Shown: positions 1 through 9,297 of the stretch, piece after piece
Layout: every line of letters begins with the position of its first letter
Numbering within the stretch: the first letter of the stretch is position 1
Assembly: GCA_009837185.1 (NCBI GenBank)
Contig: VXUA01000041.1
Span: forward strand, 43,374-107,373
Direction of reading: 5' to 3'
Length of the DNA stretch: 64,000 bases
Source: Gammaproteobacteria bacterium
GTDB lineage: Bacteria; Pseudomonadota; Gammaproteobacteria; Pseudomonadales; Azotimanducaceae
Position numbers and translations under genes: made by a program
The notes under the pieces: generated by a model
Databases searched by the model: none
The model's input: the letters and a program-made list of their open reading frames with translations, nothing else
What the model was told of the DNA's origin: nothing

Positions 1-29
1 AGTCCGATCGTTTGGTAACGTTTCAATGA
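1..29 (+). CDS. tusD: Sulfur-relay protein TusD, last codons only
   Basis: Only the end of this gene lies in the window. Reading from base 3, the frame gives SDRLVTFQ and then TGA at 27-29. That ending resembles TusD/DsrE C-termini, which usually finish in a DR-hydrophobic-F motif. The stop overlaps the start of tusC in an ATGA junction, the usual arrangement of tusD-tusC-tusB operons. The assignment rests mostly on this context because only eight residues are visible. Confidence 0.5.
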
Positions 30-373
30 CGAAATCAGTTCTGTTCACGGTTCGAGAAAAGCCTGGCATCCTGGCAAACGAGACCATTGATGCCGTCCTT
101 GTCAGCGGAATCATGGATCAACCGACATCGGTCGTGTTTCTTGATGACGGAGTGTATCAACTTGTTAGTGACCTTGAGTCCATCAACATTAAAGATACAA
201 AAATGAAGTGGTCCGCACTTCCTACCTATGGCGTGGAACAAGTCTATGCTCTGCAACACAGTCTCCGAGAACGCTCCATTGACCCGGCTCAATTACCCGA
301 CTGGGTGAAACCAATAGACACGGAGACTCTACGGCAACATTTACACTCAGCTCACTTTATCATAAGCGATTGA
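26..373 (+). CDS. tusC: Sulfurtransferase complex subunit TusC (DsrF family)
   Basis: A 115-residue DsrE/DsrF-type protein. In known systems TusC forms a cytoplasmic TusBCD hexamer that passes persulfide sulfur from TusA to TusE, for 2-thiolation of the wobble uridine of tRNA by MnmA. The N-terminal strand (TKSVLFTVREKPG) and the following acidic helix-strand pattern match the family, and the length is about the family's usual 115-120. The ATG at 26 overlaps the preceding tusD stop, and its own TGA overlaps the ATG of tusB (TGATG), so translation is probably coupled. The function is well supported by four adjacent tus genes in the standard order. Confidence 0.85.
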   Translation: MTKSVLFTVREKPGILANETIDAVLVSGIMDQPTSVVFLDDGVYQLVSDLESINIKDTKMKWSALPTYGVEQVYALQHSLRERSIDPAQLPDWVKPIDTETLRQHLHSAHFIISD

Positions 374-621
374 TGTTGCACCTCGTTTCCAACTCGGCAG
401 GTTTTTCGGCATGTAAGCGTAGCTTGCTTCCCGATGACAAAGTACTCTTTCTCGGCAACGGAGTGTACGTCGCGGAAGAAACAGCTTGTGAACAAACGTT
501 TGCCATATTACAAGACGTAAATGCTCGAGGTCTTTCCTTGTGTGAAGGAGTTAAAGGCATCGATTACGATGACTTCGTTCAGCTTGTAGTCTCCACGCCG
601 AGTTCGGTAACTTGGACGTGA
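373..621 (+). CDS. tusB: Sulfurtransferase complex subunit TusB (DsrH family)
   Basis: An 82-residue protein, the smallest subunit of the TusBCD sulfur-relay complex, and close to the usual length of about 95. The N-terminus MLHLVSNSAGFSACKRSLLP and the later segment VLFLGNGVYVA are typical of DsrH/TusB. The ATG at 373 overlaps the tusC stop; a TTG at 370 is in frame but less likely. The stop TGA at 619-621 overlaps a GTG in the tusE frame. Expression as part of the tusDCBE operon is inferred from these overlaps. Confidence 0.8.
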   Translation: MLHLVSNSAGFSACKRSLLPDDKVLFLGNGVYVAEETACEQTFAILQDVNARGLSLCEGVKGIDYDDFVQLVVSTPSSVTWT

Positions 622-923
622 TCGAGTTTGACGATGAAGGATTCCTCCGTGTACCCAGTCAGTGGGACAGCGAACTCGCGACCAACATAGCAAAAGAAAA
701 CGATATCGAGCTCTCGGAGGCCCATTGGACAGTCATTAACGCAGCTCGATCTTTTTATGCCCAGACAGGGATTAGCCCGTCTATGCGTCCTCTAATCAAA
801 ATAGTAGAAAGTGAAGATGTGACGATTGCAAATTCAATTACTCTCGCGCAACTATTCACTCCTCAAGTGACTCGGCTGGTTGCACAAATAGCCGGCATAC
901 CCAAACCGTCAGATTGCCTTTAG
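618..923 (+). CDS. tusE: Sulfurtransferase TusE (DsrC family)
   Basis: A DsrC/TusE-family protein of about 101 residues. It carries the conserved DDEGFL segment near the N-terminus and ends in KPSDCL, which places the catalytic cysteine in the penultimate position as in DsrC and TusE. The second cysteine found in the dissimilatory DsrC proteins, about 11 residues upstream, is absent, which favours the tRNA-thiolation role. The GTG at 618 overlaps the tusB stop as GTGA and was chosen as start; a TTG at 612 is an alternative that adds two residues. It is the last gene of the tus operon. Confidence 0.85.
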   Translation: MIEFDDEGFLRVPSQWDSELATNIAKENDIELSEAHWTVINAARSFYAQTGISPSMRPLIKIVESEDVTIANSITLAQLFTPQVTRLVAQIAGIPKPSDCL

Positions 924-1101
924 ATTGACTCATCACTCAAAGTGTCCCTTCTCTTACCTCACGACACAATGGATTTAATAAGGTTTATGCAACAAAAGGT
1001 ATCCACCGTTCACTCGCCTAGAATTTTCCACGCCGGAAGTGGTCTATTAACATACGGCAACATAGCGATTCAAACAATCGTAATTTGAGATTCCTTTAGC
1101 A

Positions 1102-2493
1102 ATGCAATTTACACGTAGGCGTTGTCTGTTGGGTGCAGGTGCAATCGCATCGTTCCCGCTGTTGCATAGTTGCGTCAGCCCCTTCTCGGCGAGTTTTGGG
1201 AACAAGGGTTCATACCTCACCAAGATTCTTGAACCGAAAAACGAGAATGCGCTCTACTATTGGATCGATGTTGTTATGCAACAGATCCGCGATCAACGGC
1301 TCTTCACCCCGCGTGCTGCATATATCTTCGGGTTAACGAATACTGCTGGCTTTCTGGCTGCCAACGGCATCGCACAGTCGTACCAAGAACCCTTTGACAT
1401 GGGAGCGGGTCCAGCTGATGCCGATGAAGAAATCGCCTATGGCGTTGCATTTGCGATCGCCGCTTCCGAAGTATTACAACAACCGCTAGTTTTCGAACGG
1501 CGAAAATTTCTCGCCCAATATCCTGGTAGTAGTGCTAAGACTAATGCGGTTCGTTGGGGTAATCACGTAGCTAGAAAGTTACTGAAGCGTCGAACTAATG
1601 ACGGTTCAGAAGATAGCGAAGTCAACTACTACTTAAATCGCTACAAACGCAGGGGCGATGCGTTGCAATGGAGTCCTACAGGTCCGTTTTATGGTGCGCG
1701 TCCAGGTCCAGCGTTCGAGTCCTTCGATCGTCCTCTGTACCCAGGTCAGGGTATGATCAAGCCATGGACAATGACCCACGGATCCCAGTTCCGCGCTAGT
1801 GAATTTTATGACCCAAAAAGTTCGGAATTTGCAGAAGCGTTCCAACTTATCAAAGAGCTAGGTGGTACCGATAGTACCGTACGAACAGAAGACGAGTCAG
1901 AAATTGCATTGTTTTGGGAAAACGGGCCATGGGGAGCGACAGTCCCTGGACATTTCATGTACATCGCGATTCAGGTTCTTCAGAATCGGGAACTGAATTT
2001 TGTCGATTTGGCCAAAGCTTTCGCGCTGCTCGGAATGACCCAATGTGATGCATCGATCAACGCTTGGGACAACAAATACCACTACGACATCCTCCGGCCC
2101 GAGACCGCGATTCGAGTTCGAGCAAATAGCCTAGGAAATACGGATCATCGAGTTCGAAATCAGAGTGATTGGCACAGTTTCATCCCAACTCCAGAATTTC
2201 CGTCATATACTTCAGGGCACTCAACGTTTGGAGGTGCTGCCTCCGAGACGCTCAAGTTCGTTTGCGGACGCGACGACGTAGCCTTTTCGGGTTATTCACC
2301 GGACCAAGTTCTTTGGCCGCAATTAGAGGACGTGTCTCGCCACTGGAATAGCTTCACCCAAATGGCAGAAGAAAATGGGATGAGTCGCATCTATGGTGGA
2401 GTCCACTGGAGTCTAGACAATACCGAAGCCTTAAAAGCAGGCCGACTCCTAGCGCGGCACGCTACTGAAACGATGTTTTTACCAAAGGTTTGA
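1102..2493 (+). CDS. Vanadium-dependent haloperoxidase / PAP2-superfamily protein
   Basis: A 463-residue exported protein. It starts with an arginine-rich signal (MQFTRRRCLLGAGAIASFP) followed by LLHSC, so it could be a Tat substrate or a lipoprotein. The C-terminal third has the PAP2/vanadium-haloperoxidase phosphate (vanadate) site: FPSYTSGHSTFGG near residue 369 and GGVHWSLDN near 432, where the second histidine would ligate vanadate or act in phosphotransfer. The long N-terminal helical region fits bacterial haloperoxidase relatives better than small PAP2 phosphatases. Substrate and halide use cannot be told from sequence. Its stop lies next to the start of the following barrel gene, so the two are probably cotranscribed. 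The pair sits inside an otherwise conserved tus-serS neighbourhood. Confidence 0.75.
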   Translation: MQFTRRRCLLGAGAIASFPLLHSCVSPFSASFGNKGSYLTKILEPKNENALYYWIDVVMQQIRDQRLFTPRAAYIFGLTNTAGFLAANGIAQSYQEPFDMGAGPADADEEIAYGVAFAIAASEVLQQPLVFERRKFLAQYPGSSAKTNAVRWGNHVARKLLKRRTNDGSEDSEVNYYLNRYKRRGDALQWSPTGPFYGARPGPAFESFDRPLYPGQGMIKPWTMTHGSQFRASEFYDPKSSEFAEAFQLIKELGGTDSTVRTEDESEIALFWENGPWGATVPGHFMYIAIQVLQNRELNFVDLAKAFALLGMTQCDASINAWDNKYHYDILRPETAIRVRANSLGNTDHRVRNQSDWHSFIPTPEFPSYTSGHSTFGGAASETLKFVCGRDDVAFSGYSPDQVLWPQLEDVSRHWNSFTQMAEENGMSRIYGGVHWSLDNTEALKAGRLLARHATETMFLPKV

Positions 2494-2498
2494 GTAGT

Positions 2499-3551
2499 AT
2501 GCATATGAATCAGCAGAAAGCATGGGTACTTGTCCTGTTTAGCGCAGTATTGACTCTGAGTTCAATAACGACGCTGGCCGAGCAACGATTCAGTCTGAAT
2601 TACGATCGACTGTCGGCGATTGAAGGACCTATAGCTCTAGAAATCGGGGACATCACGTTTAGGCTGTCCGGTTCAATAGATCTGGAATCGCAAACGCGGC
2701 TCAACGATGACGCGACGATGAATAATCTCTTCAGCACCGTTGAACTCAGTTTCAACACACAACTCCCCAATCGTTGGCGCGTACAAGGATTAGTTCTTGG
2801 CGAAGTGTCAACAGCAACCAATCCTCGACGCATTATCGACGACTTTGACTACGTCAAACGTTTAGCTCTCTTTGTTTCAGGTACATGGGGTAGGTTTTTG
2901 ATGGGTGACCTCCATCAGCTCATACAAGGTGATACACGTAGAGTCTCAAACGCCGGCGATGCGTTTCTCTATTTTGATAACTTTCTAGGAAGACTAGAAC
3001 AACGGAACGGGGGTTATCGTGGCCGTTACGGACCTTGGATAGTTTCAGCGGTCTTTGATCAGGACAGCGATTTCGAATGGGGTATGGTGTCGCAACGTCC
3101 CATTGGTAATAAAGATTTTCGGTTTACCCTTCGCTCAATGAAGGGCACCTATCAGCCTTCATCAAAAGGCGATGTATATGCCTCGCACGGAATTATTTCG
3201 GTAGGTGAAGTTATCTATGGTAGTACGATTTTTGATATCTCCTTCGGCTATGAAGAACTCACGCCCATAACCCCGCAGTTGGGCGGTGCGAGCAACAAGA
3301 CACGTACGTTTCTTTCTCAAGGAATACTGACAAAACGTGGCATGCTCAGTGCTTCCTTTGAAACATACTTCGGGCAACTTGACGGTGAACGCGAAATCTC
3401 AGCCTCAATCGGCGTTCAATACGATTTAGCTAGAGGGGCGTCAGCGAACTTGGGTTGGAACTACTGGAACACCGATAATCCTTTGAGGGGTGTTGAAATC
3501 TCTCATTCCCGTGACACCGAAGTGACATTCAGTCTGCAGTACGATTTTTAG
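2499..3551 (+). CDS. Predicted outer-membrane beta-barrel (porin-like) protein
   Basis: About 350 residues with an N-terminal signal peptide (WVLVLFSAVLTLSSITTLA) followed by alternating strands rich in aromatic and polar residues. It ends in VTFSLQYDF, a terminal phenylalanine pattern expected for outer-membrane barrels. The architecture resembles proteobacterial porins of the OprO/phosphate-porin or gram-negative porin type, but no family is recognised securely. Starts at ATG 2499 or 2505 are both plausible; a TTG at 2490 would overlap the previous stop. Coupling to the haloperoxidase/PAP2 gene suggests a shared role at the cell envelope (inference). Confidence 0.6.
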   Translation: MHMNQQKAWVLVLFSAVLTLSSITTLAEQRFSLNYDRLSAIEGPIALEIGDITFRLSGSIDLESQTRLNDDATMNNLFSTVELSFNTQLPNRWRVQGLVLGEVSTATNPRRIIDDFDYVKRLALFVSGTWGRFLMGDLHQLIQGDTRRVSNAGDAFLYFDNFLGRLEQRNGGYRGRYGPWIVSAVFDQDSDFEWGMVSQRPIGNKDFRFTLRSMKGTYQPSSKGDVYASHGIISVGEVIYGSTIFDISFGYEELTPITPQLGGASNKTRTFLSQGILTKRGMLSASFETYFGQLDGEREISASIGVQYDLARGASANLGWNYWNTDNPLRGVEISHSRDTEVTFSLQYDF

Positions 3552-3597
3552 TTTGGCGTAGTGTCGTGTCTCCTAGCGCGACAATAGACTTGCAACG

Positions 3598-4869
3598 TTA
3601 GAACTTTAAGACCTCGACGCCGCCCATGTAAGGGACCAAGGCTTCAGGCAACCGTATTGTCCCATCTTCTTGTTGGTTGTTCTCCAAAATAGCAAGTAAT
3701 GTCCGACCAATAGCTAAGCCAGAACCGTTCAGAGTATGAACAAACTCAGTACGTGCTGTAGGACTGGGTCGAAATCTTGCCTGCGCTCTCCTAGCCTGAA
3801 AATCCACAAAGTTACTACACGACGAAACCTCTCGGTAACGATTAAATCCTGGTAACCAAACCTCCAAGTCAATAGTTTTGGCCGCGGCGAATCCCAAATC
3901 TCCTCCACACAGCACTACCGCTCGGTAAGGAAGTTCTAAGCGTCGAAGTATCGTTTCAGCATGATTGGTGAGTTCCTCAAGTGCAGTCCACGAAGTTTCG
4001 GGATGCGTGATTTGAACAAGTTCCACTTTTTCAAACTGATGGACTCGAATCAGGCCTCTTGTATCCTTCCCGTGGCTACCTGATTCACGCCGAAAACACG
4101 GTGTATGGCTCACATACCGAATCGGTAATTCTGATGCGTCAAGTATCTGTTCGCGGACCATGTTCGTAATTGGGACTTCAGCAGTAGGGATCAGAAATCG
4201 ATCGATTTCGCCCCGGACAAAAAACACGTCGTCTTCAAATTTTGGTAGTTGTCCAGTCGCGGTCATGGTCTCGCGATTAACGATAAAGGGTACATACAGT
4301 TCTTCATATCCATGTTCCGATATGTGGACGTCCAACATAAACTGAATCAGGCAGCGATGTAGTTTCGCTAGCTCGCCTTTCAATACCGAAAATCTACTTC
4401 CCGAGATTCTTACCGAAGCTTCAAAATCTAACGAAGTACCAGCGATTTCTACATGATCCTTAGGTTTGAAATCAAAAACAGGACGTTCACCCCAAACGCG
4501 CAATTCCTCGTTCTCTTCTTCACTTTCGCCGGACGGTACACTCGCGTCAGGTAAATTTGGAACATGAAGCAAAAAGTCTTGTAACTCATCTTGAATTCTA
4601 TGAAATTCACCGCTGAGCTCGTCGAGACGCGTGCCTAAATCTCCAACCTCCGCTACCAAAGGATCAATGTTCTCACCTTTCTGTTTCGCTACACCGATGT
4701 GTTTGGACTTGACGTTGCGTTCATGTTGTAGTGTTTCGACTTCGGTCTGAAGTTTGTGCCGAGCGTCTTCCAGATCGTGGTAAGTCGCAAGATCTAACTC
4801 GAACCCGCGAAGCTTCAGAGCTTCGGCAATGGCTTCTGGATCTTGTCGAAATCTTCTTGGATCAAGCAC
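3598..4869 (-). CDS. serS: Seryl-tRNA synthetase
   Basis: A class II aminoacyl-tRNA synthetase of 423 residues that charges tRNA-Ser (and tRNA-Sec where present) with serine. It has the N-terminal coiled-coil arm (roughly residues 30-105), motif 2 around CFRRESGSHGKDTRGLIRVH, and motif 3 near LNGSGLAIGRTLLAILEN. The GTG at 4869 is chosen because AAGGAG lies seven bases upstream and the product then begins MLDPRRFR like known SerRS; a TTG at 4875 sits on the ribosome site. It is downstream of rarA in the conserved ftsK-lolA-rarA-serS series. Confidence 0.95.
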   Translation of the reverse strand: MLDPRRFRQDPEAIAEALKLRGFELDLATYHDLEDARHKLQTEVETLQHERNVKSKHIGVAKQKGENIDPLVAEVGDLGTRLDELSGEFHRIQDELQDFLLHVPNLPDASVPSGESEEENEELRVWGERPVFDFKPKDHVEIAGTSLDFEASVRISGSRFSVLKGELAKLHRCLIQFMLDVHISEHGYEELYVPFIVNRETMTATGQLPKFEDDVFFVRGEIDRFLIPTAEVPITNMVREQILDASELPIRYVSHTPCFRRESGSHGKDTRGLIRVHQFEKVELVQITHPETSWTALEELTNHAETILRRLELPYRAVVLCGGDLGFAAAKTIDLEVWLPGFNRYREVSSCSNFVDFQARRAQARFRPSPTARTEFVHTLNGSGLAIGRTLLAILENNQQEDGTIRLPEALVPYMGGVEVLKF

Positions 4870-4951
4870 GATCAAACTCCTTTTCTAAAGGTACAGGTAG
4901 TGCAGACGGCCCATATTCTCGGTCGTCCGGTTGCGAAAATCATTATTGACA

Positions 4952-6220
4952 TTACGTGGACTGTTTTAGTTCCCGTAAACGAGCTAGGTGTTCACCGATC
5001 TTCTTTTCTAAACCGCGATCGGTTGGGCGATAGAACTGAGTTTCGGGCATTTCATCCGGAAAGTAATGTTCATCAGGAACGAAAGCCTCAGCTTCGTTGT
5101 GAGCATACCGATACCCTTTTCCGTAATCTAACTCTGCCATTAGCTCGGTCGGCGCATTCCGAAACCGCAGAGGTACCGGCCACGCAGGACTCTCACTAAC
5201 CAGAATTCGAACGTCCTTAAATGCGGCGTAAGTAGCATTGCTTTTCGGGACCGATGCAAGGTAAAGAACCGCTTGAGCAAGAGACAACTCTCCTTCAGGG
5301 CTCCCCAAGCGTGAATACGTGTCCCATGCGTCCAACGCAAGGGACAGTGCGCGACTATCGGCGAGACCTATATCTTCCGATGCAAAACGAACAAGCCTGC
5401 GAGCAATGTACAGTGGATCACAACCACCGTCGAGCATCCGCATGAACCAATACAACGCGGCATCTGGGTCGCTTCCTCTTAAAGCTTTGTGCAACGCAGA
5501 AATTTGATCATAGAAATGCTCACCTCGCTTGTCAAAGTTTCGATAGGTTTGACCCATGACTGTTTCAAGATGACTCTTTGTGATCACGTCGTCGGTTGCA
5601 ATTTGAACGCTAAACTCAAGTACGCTCAGAACACGACGGGCATCTCCATCGGCGTATTGACACATGAGTTCAATACACTCTTCGTCGATGTTAACTTCCG
5701 AGTATTCCAATGAAACTGCGCGTTGTACGAGTGTTTTGAGATCATCGGGTGTCAGTTTCTTCAGCACAAACACACGAGTCCGAGACAGCAGTGGCGAAAT
5801 CACTTCAAACGACGGGTTTTCGGTCGTCGCGCCTATGAACGTGATCGTACCATCTTCGACATGGGGTAAAAAAGCATCCTGCTGTGCCTTGTTGAATCGA
5901 TGAACTTCGTCAATAAACACAACGGTTCGAGTAGGCATTGAATTGCGTGCAGTCTCAAGTGCTGCTCGCACGTCCTTCAACCCGGATGAGACGGCAGACA
6001 TTTCCAACAACTGCGCGTCGGCGTTGTTCACCAAGTTTCGTGCGAGAGTCGTCTTCCCAGAACCCGGTGGTCCCCACAAAATCATTGAGTGAATCTGTTT
6101 GCTTTGAGCTAACAACTGTAGAGGCTTCTCGGGACCAAGGAGATGCACTTGACCAACAAATTCATTGAGATTCGTCGGACGTACTCTAGCAGCTAGCGGT
6201 CGATGTGAAGAATCACTCAT
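4952..6220 (-). CDS. rarA: Replication-associated recombination protein A (MgsA/RarA AAA ATPase)
   Basis: A 422-residue AAA+ ATPase related to clamp-loader subunits and WRNIP1, acting at stalled replication forks. The Walker A site is GPPGSGKTT and the Walker B/DExH region is FIDEVHRFNKAQQDAFLP; sensor 1 follows in GATTENPSFE. The C-terminal half is the RarA tetramerisation region (SDPDAALYWFMRMLDGG). The ATG at 6220 gives the standard start MSDSSHRPLAARVRP and overlaps the lolA stop by eight bases; an upstream in-frame codon would extend into lolA and is unlikely. Confidence 0.93.
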   Translation of the reverse strand: MSDSSHRPLAARVRPTNLNEFVGQVHLLGPEKPLQLLAQSKQIHSMILWGPPGSGKTTLARNLVNNADAQLLEMSAVSSGLKDVRAALETARNSMPTRTVVFIDEVHRFNKAQQDAFLPHVEDGTITFIGATTENPSFEVISPLLSRTRVFVLKKLTPDDLKTLVQRAVSLEYSEVNIDEECIELMCQYADGDARRVLSVLEFSVQIATDDVITKSHLETVMGQTYRNFDKRGEHFYDQISALHKALRGSDPDAALYWFMRMLDGGCDPLYIARRLVRFASEDIGLADSRALSLALDAWDTYSRLGSPEGELSLAQAVLYLASVPKSNATYAAFKDVRILVSESPAWPVPLRFRNAPTELMAELDYGKGYRYAHNEAEAFVPDEHYFPDEMPETQFYRPTDRGLEKKIGEHLARLRELKQST

Positions 6221-6893
6221 CTTGGTCGGTGTTTTCGTCCGTTGATTTTGGTCGTTGATCAACGATTTCAGTATCTTCGGGTATGTCTAACTCGAACTCT
6301 TCACTGTCTATCGGACTATTGGTTTCGACATTTGAAAACTTGAACTGATTCACCGTATTGAAGTGATCAAGAATCTCGATCACGCTCAACGTGTCGTCTT
6401 CGAAAATTATTTTGAGTCGAACAAAATCTTGCCCTTGACTTTTCGGTAGCAACGTATATTGGTTGTCTTCGAACTCAATGTAAAAATCATCGAGAATCTC
6501 AGTTGAGGACGTCAGAATCAAGCTAGCGAAGGATGCTTGACTCTCTGATTCAAACTCAGAGATCGTAAGTTGCTCTAAATCTGGATCATAGACGCGCATG
6601 GTATCGTCGGTCACCAAAACATACTGCTCAAAAGGTTGTGAAACTGCCCACAAGAACTTTCCGCTTCGATCAAACAAAATGCGCCCAGATTGGCTAACCT
6701 CAGTCTCACCACTTTGCGTGATCGCTAATTGTGAGAACTTTGCTTGAAAGGTCTCGATCGCTAAAAGTTTTTTTGATAACGCAGCTTGAATAGGGTTTGC
6801 GTCATCTTCTGTTTGAGCAACCCAACTTAACGGAGCAAACAGTACGAGCGCAATACTAAATACAAATTTCTTAAGCCGCGTTGACGAGAACAC
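6213..6893 (-). CDS. lolA: Outer-membrane lipoprotein carrier protein LolA
   Basis: A periplasmic chaperone that takes lipoproteins from LolCDE to LolB. The GTG at 6893 yields about 226 residues with a signal peptide (KKFVFSIALVLFAPLSWVAQ), and overlaps the end of ftsK by 23 bases. The frame stays open further upstream inside ftsK, but that extension would bury the signal peptide and is rejected. Family features include QAKFSQ, GRILFDRSGKFLWAV and PFEQYVLVTDD. The acidic tail after residue 205 (DTEIVDQRPKSTDENTDQDE) is longer than in E. coli LolA. The position between ftsK and rarA is the standard order. Confidence 0.9.
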   Translation of the reverse strand: MFSSTRLKKFVFSIALVLFAPLSWVAQTEDDANPIQAALSKKLLAIETFQAKFSQLAITQSGETEVSQSGRILFDRSGKFLWAVSQPFEQYVLVTDDTMRVYDPDLEQLTISEFESESQASFASLILTSSTEILDDFYIEFEDNQYTLLPKSQGQDFVRLKIIFEDDTLSVIEILDHFNTVNQFKFSNVETNSPIDSEEFELDIPEDTEIVDQRPKSTDENTDQDE

Positions 6894-9159
6894 TACGGTT
6901 TCCCGATTCGTCTGGTGCTGTTGTAATGCCTGCTTCTTCCATGCACTCAACGATGCGCGCCGCGCGGTTGTACCCAATCCGAAATTGCCTTTGAATTGAG
7001 GAAATTGATACCTTTTGTTTTTCGACGACAAATCTGACCGCTTCATCATATAGTTCATCCGTATCGTTCATATTATCCGTAGAAAATACGGAACCAGCGG
7101 AAGGTTCAACAGTACCTTGCGTAATTTCGGTCTGATAATCTGGCTCTTGTTTCGCCCGCCACGAGTCTGCGATGTTCAGCACATCGTTGTCGGAAACAAA
7201 AGCTCCATGTACTCGAATGGGTACCGCGTGCCCAGGTGGTAGATACAACATGTCGCCATGACCCAACAATTGTTCCGCTCCGCCTTGGTCAAGAATCGTA
7301 CGGGAATCTATCTGGCTGGAGACTTGAAAACTGATGCGGGCGGGAATGTTTGCTTTAATGAGACCAGTAATCACGTCTACGGATGGGCGTTGAGTCGCTA
7401 GTATCAAATGGATTCCTGCCGCCCTCGCCTTCTGCGCAAGACGCGCAATGAGCTGCTCGACTTTTTTACCAACAATCATCATCATGTCCGCAAACTCATC
7501 AACAATCACAACTATTAACGGTAACTTGGCTAAAGCCACCGTTTCGTCCAACATATCGAAGGGTCGTAAAGGATCTGGTATAGTCTCGCCACGCGCCGCC
7601 GCTTCGTCGATCTTAGAGTTCAGCCCCGCAATATTTCGAACATTGAGTGAAGCCATTAACTGATATCTTCGCTCCATCTCCGCGATGCACCAGTTGAGCG
7701 AGTATGCCGCTTCCTGCATATCGGTTACCACCGGGGTCAAGAGGTGGGGAATGTCTTCATAGACGGAAAGCTCCAACATCTTCGGATCGATCAGAATGAT
7801 TCGAACCTGTTCAGGCGTCGCGTTTAATAGGAGACTAACGAGCATACCATTGAGACAGACAGACTTTCCAGATCCAGTAGTACCCGCGACTAGGAGATGG
7901 GGCATTTTTTCAATATTGACGAATACCGCGCTACCCGCGACATCTCGACCTAGTGCCAAGCTCAACGGTGAGCGCATACTCATCGGATCACGTGACTCCA
8001 AAACCTGACGTAAAAAGACGATTGAACGATCATCGTTAGGTATTTCGATACCTACGACCGATTTTCCTGGGATGACTTCGACGACGCGAACACTAACTAC
8101 CGCCAATGACCGAGCGAGATCCTTCACTAACGCTGAAATCTTGCTGACCTTGATGCCTGGAGCGGGCTGAATCTCAAATCGAGTAACTACAGGTCCCGTC
8201 ATTACCGAAACCACTTCTGCGTCTACACCAAAATCGGCTAGTTTGCTACTTAGCTCCTCAGCGATTCGATTTATCGACTCGGCCGCTCGAGTGGACACAA
8301 GCTCCTGTCGTTGTTCCTGAAGTAGTTCGACCGACGGAATCGCAAGGTTTCGCCCTTTCCCGCTAAGACTAGATCGGGCTGTTGTTCGAGTTCGAGTTGG
8401 ACGTGAGGTTGGTCTATCGGTACCGACTGTCGGTTGCACCCGTTCCTTCTGCTGGGTCCGCGATCGACGGGGCTTGCGTTCTCGCTTCGTTGGTGTTTTC
8501 GACGTAATTGTTGTCTCGCCCGTCGCTTGCTCAACCGCTAGTTGTTCGCTGCGCGACAGGGAATCTGGCCGTAGCAATTGTTTTATAGGTAGCGCGACAA
8601 GACGTACCGAACCCAGAACCCCAACTCCGATGCATTCAAGAACAGGAGATACTCGGAATCGTAGTAATAACCAGAGTCCTACAAGTACAAACACCAAGGC
8701 AATCAGTACCAATAAGTAGGTACCGAGCAAGCCATATGTGAATTGGATTAAGTATTGTCCTAAATATCCCGATGTCGCTTGGAGATCGTCAAGATAACCA
8801 CCATTCCATAATCCATTCAACACGCAAGCACCACAGAGAATCACGAGAAATCCAAAACCGGCGAGGGCACCGTGCCACCACTCTAATGGATTCGTATCAA
8901 CCAAAACACCGCCAACCTTCGCAACGATCAATACAGGAATCAAAAACGCCACATATCCGAAAACGTCTACTAACACGTCGGCGCAAGTCGCGCCCACGCT
9001 ACCAAGTAAATTTTGAATTACAACGTTGTTGGCCGCGAAGTACCATGAAGGGTCAAGCGGTTTATAGGAAATGAGTACTAGAAAGGTGAACAGTGCCAAC
9101 AGACTCAGTAGCACAGAGTTGCGGACCCGAGCCCGCAAAGCAATGTCAAGTAGCTTCAT
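6871..9159 (-). CDS. ftsK: DNA translocase FtsK
   Basis: A 762-residue septal DNA pump that segregates chromosome ends and activates XerCD at dif. The N-terminal 200 residues hold about four membrane helices. A basic, threonine/arginine-rich linker follows (about 210-270), shorter than in E. coli. The motor domain has Walker A GTTGSGKSVCLNG and Walker B IVDEFADMMM, and the C-terminal gamma winged helix (IGYNRAARIVECMEEAGI) would read KOPS. The ATG at 9159 is the only sensible start before the first membrane segment. The short linker puts it in the size class of Pseudomonas FtsK/SpoIIIE. Confidence 0.95.
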   Translation of the reverse strand: MKLLDIALRARVRNSVLLSLLALFTFLVLISYKPLDPSWYFAANNVVIQNLLGSVGATCADVLVDVFGYVAFLIPVLIVAKVGGVLVDTNPLEWWHGALAGFGFLVILCGACVLNGLWNGGYLDDLQATSGYLGQYLIQFTYGLLGTYLLVLIALVFVLVGLWLLLRFRVSPVLECIGVGVLGSVRLVALPIKQLLRPDSLSRSEQLAVEQATGETTITSKTPTKRERKPRRSRTQQKERVQPTVGTDRPTSRPTRTRTTARSSLSGKGRNLAIPSVELLQEQRQELVSTRAAESINRIAEELSSKLADFGVDAEVVSVMTGPVVTRFEIQPAPGIKVSKISALVKDLARSLAVVSVRVVEVIPGKSVVGIEIPNDDRSIVFLRQVLESRDPMSMRSPLSLALGRDVAGSAVFVNIEKMPHLLVAGTTGSGKSVCLNGMLVSLLLNATPEQVRIILIDPKMLELSVYEDIPHLLTPVVTDMQEAAYSLNWCIAEMERRYQLMASLNVRNIAGLNSKIDEAAARGETIPDPLRPFDMLDETVALAKLPLIVVIVDEFADMMMIVGKKVEQLIARLAQKARAAGIHLILATQRPSVDVITGLIKANIPARISFQVSSQIDSRTILDQGGAEQLLGHGDMLYLPPGHAVPIRVHGAFVSDNDVLNIADSWRAKQEPDYQTEITQGTVEPSAGSVFSTDNMNDTDELYDEAVRFVVEKQKVSISSIQRQFRIGYNRAARIVECMEEAGITTAPDESGNRSVLVNAA

Positions 9160-9297
9160 GCTAGTAGGGGAAAGACGTCCATCCTTGAACTATATACATG
9201 TATGATACCACATAAGTATGATTTAAAGCAATTATTAACGACCCGTCGTTACTATCTAAGAGAACCGTCGTTAACACTCTCGGGAGGTCAAGATCGC

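Noticed and set aside
4870..4875. TTG at 4875 as serS start
   Set aside because: It would sit on the AAGGAG ribosome site; GTG at 4869 has ideal spacing and matches the family N-terminus.
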